A DNA stretch of 11,251 nucleotides from CAKSXP01 sp964609305 (GTDB lineage: Bacteria > Bacillota > Clostridia > Oscillospirales > Oscillospiraceae): assembly GCA_964609305.1 (NCBI GenBank), contig CAZSRK010000066.1, forward strand, positions 1 to 11,251, in the 5' to 3' direction. A program made the translations under genes and the position numbers. Below are positions 1 through 7,074 of this stretch, one piece after another. How positions within the stretch are numbered: position 1 is the stretch's first letter; each line of letters starts with the position of its first letter. The notes beneath the pieces were generated by a model. It had not been told where the DNA came from. It made no database searches and was given only the letters and a program-made list of their open reading frames with translations.

Positions 1-242
1 TTTCCCTGATGGGGACGGTTTCGGAAAGCGGATGACATCTGCACGCGAGCTTTGCCCGGGAGGATATGTCTGTTTTCGGCGGGCATCTGCTCACCGGCTG
101 CCTTGTAAATACGACGGCGGAAATCGTGATATCCTCTCTTGAGGATTTTACCTTTTCGCGGGAGCCTGATGAGCATACGGGATACGACGAGCTGGCGATA
201 AAATTCAAAGGAAAGGAAACGTCCCACGAATGGATAGAATAA
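1..242 (+). pseudogene. 3' end of a PPC/DUF296-domain protein, interrupted by an in-frame TGA
   Basis: Reading from base 3 gives SLMGTVSESG, then TGA (33-35), then HLHASFAREDMSVFGGHLL and a tail ending KETSHEWIE before TAA at 240-242. The H-x-H followed by GGHL and a TAEI strand is the core of the PPC (DUF296) domain, a trimeric fold found in single-domain bacterial proteins and in plant AT-hook proteins; its bacterial function is poorly known. The 5' part lies outside the window. The TGA falls inside the recognisable domain, with matching sequence on both sides in one frame, so this copy is probably inactivated by a nonsense change, or a few codons before HLH were lost. A sequencing error is the alternative. 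The last 13 bases overlap the start of tex, so the two were probably co-transcribed. Confidence 0.6.
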
Positions 243-2398
243 TCAGGCAGCTCGCGACAGAGCTCGACAAGAAGCCGGAACATGTTGAAAACGTCGTAAG
301 GCTAATAGATGAGGGCAATACTATACCCTTTATCGCGCGTTACCGCAAAGAGCTTCATGGCGCGATGGACGATACTACCCTGCGCGCACTGGAAAAGCGG
401 CTTACCTATCTGCGTGGGCTTCAGGAGCGCCGCGAGACTGTCATTTCCGCTATTTCGGAACAGGGGAAGCTGACAGCGGAGCTGGAAAAGGCGATAAACG
501 ACGCGCAGACGCTTGTCGAGATCGAGGATCTGTATGCGCCGTACAGGCAAAAGCGCCGCACGAGGGCTACCGTGGCGCGTGAAAAGGGCCTTGAAATGCT
601 TGCGCAGGCTCTGTTTGAGCAGCGGCATGATGGCCCCGTGCCGGAGGCGGAGGCGCAAAAATACATAGACATGGAAAAAGGCGTCGAGTCTGTCTCCGAT
701 GCGCTTGACGGCGCGGCCGATATTATAGCTGAGAAGATAAGCGAGGACGCCGTTTTGCGCAAAAGGCTGCGCATGCTTGTCAACGGCAGCGGATATATCC
801 GCTCCGTGGCGGCTACGGGGGAGGACTCCGTCTATCGCCAGTACTATGATTTTACACAGCGTGTGTCGAAGATGCAGGGGTACCAGACGCTAGCCATAAA
901 CCGGGGCGAGAAGGAAAAGCTGCTGCGTGTTTCCGTCGAGCTTGATGAGAAGAGTGTGGCGGCGGTCATGGAGCGCAGCGTGATAAAACCGGGCAGCCCG
1001 TCGACTGAATTTGTCCGGGACGCGGCGCTGGACGCATATCGACGACTGGTTTTCCCCTCCCTGGAGCGGGAAATACGCTCGTCCCTTACAGAGGCTGCCT
1101 GCGACGGGGCGATAGGTCAATTTGCGCTGAACCTGCGGCCGCTGCTGATGCAGCCGCCGGTGAAGGGGAAGGTCACGATGGGCCTCGACCCCGGTTACCG
1201 CATGGGCTGCAAGGTCGCGGTAGTCGATGTAACCGGAAAGGTGCTCGACACAGCGATCGTTTATCCGACTCACAACGAGAATAAGAAGCAGGACGCTATC
1301 AGGACGCTCTCCGGCCTGATCCGGAAGCACGGCGTAGTAAATATCGCTATCGGAAACGGCACCGCAAGCCGCGAGACGGAGCAAATGGTGGTCGAGCTCA
1401 TCCGCCGCGAGAAGGAGGCGGGAAACTCCGTCAGCTATATGATCGTCTCCGAGGCCGGGGCGTCGGTGTATTCGGCAAGTGAGCTTGCCGCGCTGGAGTT
1501 TCCGCAGTTCGACGTGGACCTCCGTTCGGCCGTGTCTATTGCCCGCCGGCTTCAGGACCCGCTTGCGGAACTTGTGAAAATCGACCCCAAAGCCATTGGA
1601 GTCGGCCAGTATCAGCATGATATGCCGCCGAAACGGCTCGACGAGGCGCTAAAAGGAGTTGTAGAAGATTGTGTCAACAGCGTCGGCGTGGACGTGAACA
1701 CCGCCTCCCCGTCGCTTTTGCAGCAGGTGTCCGGACTTACGGCGGTCACCGCGAGGAATATCGTTGCATACAGGGAGGAAAACGGCCCGTTCACATCCAA
1801 AAAGCAGCTTCTCAAGGTGCCCAAGCTGGGGCCTAAGGCATTTGAGCAGTGCGCGGGTTTTCTGCGCGTGCCGGAGAGCGGAACAGCGCTGGACAACACA
1901 GCGGTGCACCCGGAATCCTACGGCGCGGCGCAGGCGCTTCTGGAGCTTACCGGCCACACGATGCAGGACGTCAGAAACGGCGGCCTTGCCTCGCTTGGAG
2001 CTCAGGTCGAGCAGTATGGCCCGGAGAGGGCGGCGCGGGAGATCGGCGTCGGCGTCCCGACGTTACGGGATATTGTACAAGAGCTGTCAAAGCCGGGGCG
2101 CGACATCCGCGACGACCTGCCAAAACCCATACTGCGCACGGACGTACTGGAGATCGGGGATCTGAAGCCCGGCATGACGCTGTCCGGAACTGTACGCAAT
2201 GTCATAGATTTTGGCGTGTTTGTCGACATCGGCGTGCATCAGGACGGCCTTGTGCATATATCGCAGGTAGCAAACCGCTTCGTAAAGCACCCGTCGGAGG
2301 TCGTCTCCGTCGGGGACATAGTCCGGGTCGTAGTGCTTGATGTGGACGAGAAGAAAAAACGTATCAGTCTTTCGATGAAGGCGGTGGAAAATGGGTAG
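230..2398 (+). CDS. tex: Tex family S1 RNA-binding protein
   Basis: This 722-residue protein matches the Tex family (transcription accessory protein, related to eukaryotic Spt6) along its full length. Residues 1-310 form the helical N-terminal part, with the typical IPFIARYRKE and DLYAPYRQKRRTRAT segments. A YqgF/RNase H-like domain starts at about 316 (GLDPGYRMG, 318-326). Helix-hairpin-helix elements lie around 498-556 (VSGLTAVTARNIV, then LLKVPKLGPKAFEQCAGFLRV-like sequence). A C-terminal S1 domain covers 648-719 (FGVFVDIG, DGLVHIS, KKRISLSMK). Tex proteins are cytosolic, bind nucleic acid and are linked to transcription or RNA turnover; the exact role in Clostridia is not settled. The ATG at 230 has an AAAGGAAA-type Shine-Dalgarno at about 208-219. 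The start lies inside the end of the PPC gene and the end overlaps the next gene by 8 bases, suggesting one transcript. Confidence 0.97.
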   Translation: MDRIIRQLATELDKKPEHVENVVRLIDEGNTIPFIARYRKELHGAMDDTTLRALEKRLTYLRGLQERRETVISAISEQGKLTAELEKAINDAQTLVEIEDLYAPYRQKRRTRATVAREKGLEMLAQALFEQRHDGPVPEAEAQKYIDMEKGVESVSDALDGAADIIAEKISEDAVLRKRLRMLVNGSGYIRSVAATGEDSVYRQYYDFTQRVSKMQGYQTLAINRGEKEKLLRVSVELDEKSVAAVMERSVIKPGSPSTEFVRDAALDAYRRLVFPSLEREIRSSLTEAACDGAIGQFALNLRPLLMQPPVKGKVTMGLDPGYRMGCKVAVVDVTGKVLDTAIVYPTHNENKKQDAIRTLSGLIRKHGVVNIAIGNGTASRETEQMVVELIRREKEAGNSVSYMIVSEAGASVYSASELAALEFPQFDVDLRSAVSIARRLQDPLAELVKIDPKAIGVGQYQHDMPPKRLDEALKGVVEDCVNSVGVDVNTASPSLLQQVSGLTAVTARNIVAYREENGPFTSKKQLLKVPKLGPKAFEQCAGFLRVPESGTALDNTAVHPESYGAAQALLELTGHTMQDVRNGGLASLGAQVEQYGPERAAREIGVGVPTLRDIVQELSKPGRDIRDDLPKPILRTDVLEIGDLKPGMTLSGTVRNVIDFGVFVDIGVHQDGLVHISQVANRFVKHPSEVVSVGDIVRVVVLDVDEKKKRISLSMKAVENG

Positions 2399-2966
2399 GC
2401 GGGCGGTTACGGTGATTGCGGTTTTGCTGCTGGCTGCTTCGATAGGCACAAACATCCTGCTGGCGAGGGGGTATAGCGGGCAGCGTGCAGAAAACGAAAG
2501 GTTTGCCGAGCAGACGAAGAATCAGATGGTAAGTCCGATAAATACTACTTTGCAGTATCTTCAGGAAATCGTTCCCGGGCTGGAAGCCGCGCTCGAAGAT
2601 GAGAGCAGTATTGAGCAGACCTGGGGCTCGGTCGAATATTTCCTTCGCGTCATATATGACTATATGGGATATATAGCTTCCTATATCAGTCAGCAGTATG
2701 AATATGCGGAGATATTAAACGACGCTGACGGACTCAGCGGCAGCTCCAACTGGTGGAGCATCGTGTTTCGCATACGCGGGAAAATAGCCGACGGGGAAGA
2801 GCTATCCGATATTCTGCTCGACGCCTATGATTTTTCCTCGGCGCTGTTGGAGTCGTATGAAAAGGGCTATGCACAGTCGGAGGATATTGCGGAAATTAAC
2901 TATATCATACTCTCTGATATCGAGGAAAACAGCCTGCTATACGATAACTTTTATAGCCGCTATTGA
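2391..2966 (+). CDS. Membrane-anchored or secreted protein of unknown function
   Basis: I do not recognise this 191-residue protein. Residues 5-25 (AVTVIAVLLLAASIGTNILL) form one hydrophobic segment preceded by two arginines, so it is an uncleaved N-terminal anchor or a signal peptide; no lipobox cysteine is present. The remainder is predicted to lie outside the membrane and is helical, acidic and rich in tyrosine (RVIYDYMGYIASYISQQYEY; C-terminal LLYDNFYSRY), with few lysines. Cysteine is absent. Its ATG lies inside the last codons of tex (8-base overlap), with only a weak GGCGG/GGTGG stretch just upstream, so translation is probably coupled to tex. The gene is followed directly by a bidirectional terminator, making it the last gene of the tex transcript. 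Confidence 0.85.
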   Translation: MGRRAVTVIAVLLLAASIGTNILLARGYSGQRAENERFAEQTKNQMVSPINTTLQYLQEIVPGLEAALEDESSIEQTWGSVEYFLRVIYDYMGYIASYISQQYEYAEILNDADGLSGSSNWWSIVFRIRGKIADGEELSDILLDAYDFSSALLESYEKGYAQSEDIAEINYIILSDIEENSLLYDNFYSRY

Positions 2967-2990
2967 CGGCGGTCTCCACATAAAAATTAA

Positions 2991-3034
2991 AACCGTCAGG
3001 GTGTTTAATCTCAAAATACCCTGACAGTTTTTTT
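2991..3034. terminator. Bidirectional intrinsic terminator between convergent genes
   Basis: GTCAGGGT (2995-3002) pairs with ACCCTGAC (3018-3025). The stem extends outward through one mismatch to an A-C/G-T base, and TTTTTTT (3028-3034) follows on the + strand. Read on the - strand the same stem is followed by TTTTAATTTTT. It lies between the stop of the + strand membrane protein (2966) and the stop of the - strand flavoprotein (3053), so it can serve both. Confidence 0.9.
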
Positions 3035-3052
3035 GTATGTCAATTTGGCCGG

Positions 3053-5002
3053 TCAGATGTCCAGCGCCGCATAGTATGCCTCGCGGATACCTTCGTAGAC
3101 CGTTGCTACGCGGTGGCAGTCTCCGACCTGCCAGAAATCTGCAAATTCCTCGCGCAGCTGATTTGCCAGGCTGTCCTCGGCACGCATGCCGACGGCGTAG
3201 ACAACGAGATCTGCTTCAACGAGCGTCTCGGTGCCGTCCCGCTCAAATACGACGCCTTTTTCGGTTATCCCGGTGCAGCGGGCGTTTACTTCCTTGCGGG
3301 CCTTCTTTATGTGCCAGTCGATGTCCATGCCGCCGCCCATGTGCAGACGCGGCACCATCTCGATTATTGCTGCCTCGCGTCCGGAACGGAGCAACGCCAC
3401 GGCAAATTCGCAGCCTGCCAGGTTGCCGCCGATGATGGCGACGCTGTGCGGCAGCGTGTCAAGCTTTTCTATGGCCTCGAGAACGTGCATGACATTCTTA
3501 CCGTCGATTCCGTCTATACGGGGCACTATGGGCTTTGAACCGGAGGCCAGGATGACGGCGTCCGGCTCGTCATGGAGCAGGAGCTCAAGCGTTGCCTCGG
3601 TATTCAGGCGCACATCGACGCCGGCCTTTCCAATCTGGCGGATGTACCAGTTGCGCAGCATGTTCAGGCGGTACTTGACGTCATCGCCCTCAAAGCTTTT
3701 GAAGATGCCGCCGAGAGCGGTTGTCCTTTCATAGAGCGTGACGCTGTGCCCGCGCTGGGCACAGGTCAGTGCGGCCTGCATGCCGGCAATGCCGCCGCCG
3801 ATGACCGCGACTTTTTTAGGGACGGCGGCCTTGGCATCGGGCGCGGAATAATACTCCTTGCCAAGGCGTGGGTTTACGCTGCAGCGCATGGTGTGCTTCT
3901 CATGCATGCCGTTGAGACACTTGAGGCAGCCGATGCAGGGGCGTATGTCCTCGGCAGCGTTGCGGCGGGCCTTTTTGGGGAATTCGGGGTCCGCAATGAG
4001 CGGACGGCCCATTATAACAAAGTCCGCACTGCCGTTTTCAAGCAGTTCCTCGGCAATCTCCGGCGTTATGATAGCGCCGACTGCGCCGATATATATACCG
4101 TCGCCGACAGCCTTTTTGAGCGCGGCGGCGTATTTTGCGTTCGGAGCGGGAGGAAGAAGATATCCGGGCATCGATGTAGAGCCGTCCGAGCCGACCATTG
4201 GGGGACCGTCCGAATCCGGGTCATGCGGCGGCTCGTGCGAGGTGTTTATGATATCGACTTTACCCTTGAGCGCCCTTACGAGCGTTGCAAGTTCCTCAAA
4301 ACGCTCGGCGTCGTCCTCCGGGGTCAGGCCGGAAACGCGAAGCTCTATTACAAAATCTTCACCGACGGCGGCGCGAACGGCGTCCACGACCTCTATACAA
4401 AAGCGCATGCGGTTTTCAAGGCTTCCGCCATATTCGTCGCTGCGGGTGTTGGTGGGCTGGAAGAACTGGTCAATAAGCTTGCCGTGGCCACCGTGTATGG
4501 TCACCATTTTAAAGCCGGCGCGCTTGAGATTGCCCGCGCACTCGGCAAACTGCCTGATAGTCTCGTGTATCTTGGCAGTATCCATTGCGTGTCCCATGCC
4601 GAAGGGGCTCTTTGTGGCGACGGGGCCATATGTTCCCTTGCCGTCCGCGGACAGGCCGCCCGCGCCGCAGTGCGCAAGTTCAATCGTGGCAATGGAGCCG
4701 TGCTGATGTATTATGTCGGCAAATTCGGACAGATATGCCCACGGCACGTTCGGGCCGCGAAGCTGAAGGACTTTACCCATGGCCTCGCAATCAGGCTCAC
4801 AGCAATTGACCTGGGTGTCGCCCATACCGACGGTCGATGCGCCGCCGGCAGCACGCTCGGACAGATAGCGCAGCCAGCTCTCGCTCAGGCCGTCCTCCGG
4901 GATGAGCGCCCAAACGCCTATTGGCGAGGAAAGGATACGGTTTTTGAAGGTAACTCCGCGTATAGTGACTGGCTCGAACAGACGCGTATATTTCGTTTTC
5001 AT
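3053..5002 (-). CDS. Old Yellow Enzyme / FadH-type FMN-FeS-FAD oxidoreductase
   Basis: This 649-residue protein has the three-part layout of 2,4-dienoyl-CoA reductase FadH, bile-acid enzymes BaiCD/BaiH and related gut enoate or steroid reductases. An FMN-binding TIM barrel covers about 1-350 (LAHCGAGG at 109-116; IHGGHGKL at 169-176; RSDEYGGSLENR at 187-198; VIMGRPLIADPEF at 329-341). A 4Fe-4S site uses C356, C359, C362 and C374. An FAD/NAD(P)H-binding module starts with GGGIAG (402-407), and a second dinucleotide fold has IGGNLAG (524-530). Such enzymes pass electrons from NAD(P)H via FAD and FeS to FMN to reduce an activated C=C bond; the substrate cannot be read from sequence. Position 175 is Lys where FadH has its catalytic Tyr. 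I chose the ATG at 5002 because AAAGGA sits 8 bases upstream; an upstream TTG (5020) would overlap that site. It is probably transcribed by read-through from the beta-helix gene. Confidence 0.92.
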   Translation of the reverse strand: MKTKYTRLFEPVTIRGVTFKNRILSSPIGVWALIPEDGLSESWLRYLSERAAGGASTVGMGDTQVNCCEPDCEAMGKVLQLRGPNVPWAYLSEFADIIHQHGSIATIELAHCGAGGLSADGKGTYGPVATKSPFGMGHAMDTAKIHETIRQFAECAGNLKRAGFKMVTIHGGHGKLIDQFFQPTNTRSDEYGGSLENRMRFCIEVVDAVRAAVGEDFVIELRVSGLTPEDDAERFEELATLVRALKGKVDIINTSHEPPHDPDSDGPPMVGSDGSTSMPGYLLPPAPNAKYAAALKKAVGDGIYIGAVGAIITPEIAEELLENGSADFVIMGRPLIADPEFPKKARRNAAEDIRPCIGCLKCLNGMHEKHTMRCSVNPRLGKEYYSAPDAKAAVPKKVAVIGGGIAGMQAALTCAQRGHSVTLYERTTALGGIFKSFEGDDVKYRLNMLRNWYIRQIGKAGVDVRLNTEATLELLLHDEPDAVILASGSKPIVPRIDGIDGKNVMHVLEAIEKLDTLPHSVAIIGGNLAGCEFAVALLRSGREAAIIEMVPRLHMGGGMDIDWHIKKARKEVNARCTGITEKGVVFERDGTETLVEADLVVYAVGMRAEDSLANQLREEFADFWQVGDCHRVATVYEGIREAYYAALDI

Positions 5003-5032
5003 AGCGGGACATCCTTTCAAATCGTGTGTTTA

Positions 5033-5077
5033 AACAAAGTTCCGCACAACGGGAAGACCCGCAGGCGGAACTTTGTT
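5033..5077 (-). terminator. Intergenic hairpin, possible partial terminator
   Basis: AACAAAGTTCCGC (5033-5045) and GCGGAACTTTGTT (5065-5077) form a perfect 13-bp stem. Inside the 19-base loop, CGGG/CCCG (5050-5053 and 5058-5061) can make a second small stem. On the - strand the stem runs into TTTGTTTAAAC, a broken and weak U-tract. It sits between the beta-helix stop and the flavoprotein start. I see no separate promoter for the flavoprotein, so this may be a leaky terminator or a processing/stability hairpin that sets unequal expression of the two genes. Confidence 0.75.
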
Positions 5078-5091
5078 GGGTGTTCCTGTAT

Positions 5092-6885
5092 TTATTTGAC
5101 GTCGACGACGATCTTGCCGGTATACTCGCCGGCGGCGACCGGAGTCTCCGCACCGTCGACGGTCATGACAAGGGTTTTGCCATCGGCTGCCCTGACGGCC
5201 GCGCCTTCGACGATAACGAGCTTGGTTATATAGCTGGTGCCGGTGACAGTCCAGACGGAGGAGGAATCGAGCTCGACGATGACACCGTTGTTGACGGTGG
5301 GCGCCGGGGTCTGGATGACTTTGGACAGCTCCTCACAGTTGGAGGCGTCGATGCGGGTCACTCCGTCATAGTAGCGCTGTGTGGCGGAGCTTATAATGCC
5401 GGTGACCTTGGAACCGATGAGCTTCATCTCCAGATTCTTAGCGCCCTGGAGAGCGTCGCCCGCCATTTCGTCCTCATCCTCTTCCTCGTTGCCCGACTGG
5501 CGGGACTCGACGAGAGTGTCGGTCAGGCCATCGCCCTTGAGGCCTATCTCAAAGTGGGCGATATGGTCCGAGCGGCAGTTGGCCTTGAGGTTGGTTGAAG
5601 AGTTGAGGAAATCGCCGGTGAGGTCGCAGTCGGTGATATCGACGAATACGTCCTCCTCATGGTCGGCGACAGTCAGGTCACGGCCCTCCTCATATACGTC
5701 CACTTCGCCAATGGGAGGCATAAAGTAGGTGGAGTGTCCGGGGTCGTCATTGTCCATGAGCTGGAGGATAACGCCGTTTTCTGCCTTGAGCACGGCGTTA
5801 TTGAGGTGGATGTTGGTGTTGGCACCCTTGACGACGAAGGTCGAGCGCACGGTGTCGACCGTGGAGTCCTTGACAGTGAAGTGACCGTTGTTGTCACGGA
5901 AGATCATCGCGCCGTAGAGCGTGCCCTTGACGACGGTTCCGTTGACATACTCGGCTCCGCCGCCGTCCTCGGTGTTCATGAGGATGGGGTATCCGGCAGA
6001 GAACACCTTGCAGTTGTCAAAACTGATGAAGCTGTCGCCGATGGAGAAAGCGCCGTAGCCGCGCGCGCGTGCGCCGGTGTGCTCGATGACGCTGTCCTTT
6101 ATATACAGGCGGTTATGGATGACGCCGTCGATGGAGAACACGCCCCAGCCGTTGGAGCGGAGGTAGCAATTGTTGTAGCGCACTGTTGCGTTATCGCACA
6201 GCTGGAGCGCGCGGTTGGTGCCGCGCAGGCCGAGCATCCATGCTGGCTCCATGCGGTCGGTAGCGGGGCTGCAGTTTGCGATGTGGCAGTTATTTACCGT
6301 AACGTCGCTCTCTCCGCCGAAATGCACGGCGCAGCGGGTTATACCGGAGAACATGATGTCACAGTTATCCATAACGACTTTGGAATTGCCGATGCAGGTG
6401 ACGCCGGCGCCCATGCCCATAAAGTCGTTTCCGCCGGCGCCCTCGACGTCCATGCGGATGTTCTTTATGGTGACTTCACTGTCGCCGTCTATGATGATGC
6501 CGTTAAACGACTCCTGGGTATCGAAGATCGTAACGCCGTCGACGAGATTTCCGGTGATGGTGCCGCCCTGAAGCATGGCGGGCACGCACTGGCTCCTGAC
6601 GACCTCGCCGTCCTTGATGACGAGAGCCGCGCGGTAATCGACGGGCTTGGCCATCTGGCGGAACAGGCCGCTGGGAGGCATGGGATAAAAGTCGGAAACG
6701 GTGAGCACGATGTCGCCTTTATAGGTCCCGGGAGCGATGGCCACGCCGGTTCCGTTGACGGACATGGTCAGAGCCTTGCCCTCCGGAGCGGCGACGGAAG
6801 CACCCTCTGCGATTGTCAGCTCACGCAGGGAGGTGGTCTCTTCCACTGTCCAGACACCCTCGGTTACGTTTTTAATCATTGACAT
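5092..6885 (-). CDS. Right-handed parallel beta-helix protein without signal peptide
   Basis: This 597-residue protein is dominated by short beta-strand turns with repeated N-C, D-C and GN/DN rungs (VVMDNCDIMFSG, VTVNNCHIANCS, VRYNNCYLRS, ISFDNCKVFS, VDITDCDLTG) from about 105 to 520. That is the pattern of right-handed parallel beta-helices of the pectate-lyase-like fold. No signal peptide or anchor is visible, so it appears cytosolic, unlike most proteins of this fold. Related segments bracket the helix: residues 11-63 (VWTV...GTYKGDIVLTV) and 544-597 (VWTV...GEYTGKIVVDV). A very acidic stretch (EEEDEDE) lies at 467-473. No catalytic site is recognised. The ATG at 6885 is chosen because GGAGGAA lies 6 bases upstream; a longer reading frame from 6918 would begin before the ribosome site. 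It is followed on the same strand by the flavoprotein gene, and the two may work together, for example as carrier or scaffold; this is inference. Confidence 0.88.
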   Translation of the reverse strand: MSMIKNVTEGVWTVEETTSLRELTIAEGASVAAPEGKALTMSVNGTGVAIAPGTYKGDIVLTVSDFYPMPPSGLFRQMAKPVDYRAALVIKDGEVVRSQCVPAMLQGGTITGNLVDGVTIFDTQESFNGIIIDGDSEVTIKNIRMDVEGAGGNDFMGMGAGVTCIGNSKVVMDNCDIMFSGITRCAVHFGGESDVTVNNCHIANCSPATDRMEPAWMLGLRGTNRALQLCDNATVRYNNCYLRSNGWGVFSIDGVIHNRLYIKDSVIEHTGARARGYGAFSIGDSFISFDNCKVFSAGYPILMNTEDGGGAEYVNGTVVKGTLYGAMIFRDNNGHFTVKDSTVDTVRSTFVVKGANTNIHLNNAVLKAENGVILQLMDNDDPGHSTYFMPPIGEVDVYEEGRDLTVADHEEDVFVDITDCDLTGDFLNSSTNLKANCRSDHIAHFEIGLKGDGLTDTLVESRQSGNEEEDEDEMAGDALQGAKNLEMKLIGSKVTGIISSATQRYYDGVTRIDASNCEELSKVIQTPAPTVNNGVIVELDSSSVWTVTGTSYITKLVIVEGAAVRAADGKTLVMTVDGAETPVAAGEYTGKIVVDVK

Positions 6886-6928
6886 TTGAGTTCCTCCATT
6901 GTTTGTTTTTGTTTGCATACCAATTAAT

Positions 6929-6957
6929 ATTATAACGCCGAAATTCTGTCAGTGCAA
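6929..6957 (-). promoter_or_regulatory. Sigma-A promoter of the beta-helix/flavoprotein pair
   Basis: On the - strand, TTGCAC (6952-6957) and TATAAT (6929-6934) are separated by exactly 17 bases. The -10 is a perfect consensus and the -35 matches at four of six positions. The start of transcription would fall near 6922, about 37 bases before the ATG at 6885. Confidence 0.85.
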
Positions 6958-7074
6958 GTCGTAAGCTATACATAAAACTCATAATGTAATACGGTTAAAT
7001 GCACACAGAAACGGCTTCTCAGGGGAATAAATCTGACGTCCCGAAGGAAAATAAGGGAAAATGGAGGTGCAGTT

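Noticed and set aside
5003..5020. TTG start giving six extra residues to the flavoprotein
   Set aside because: The ATG at 5002 has AAAGGA 8 bases upstream and the family start TRLFEPV follows directly; the TTG would overlap that ribosome site.
3572..5233. 553-residue + strand reading frame
   Set aside because: It is antisense to the flavoprotein gene, has no family similarity or ribosome site, and arises from the GC-rich codon pattern of the true gene.
5659..6882. 407-residue + strand reading frame rich in V, D, H and G
   Set aside because: It mirrors the beta-helix gene on the opposite strand; its composition is a shadow effect, with no start signal.
6958..7062. Promoter for the decarboxylase-like gene
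   Set aside because: TATACA and CATAAT-like -10 candidates were seen, but none has an acceptable -35 at 16-18 bases.
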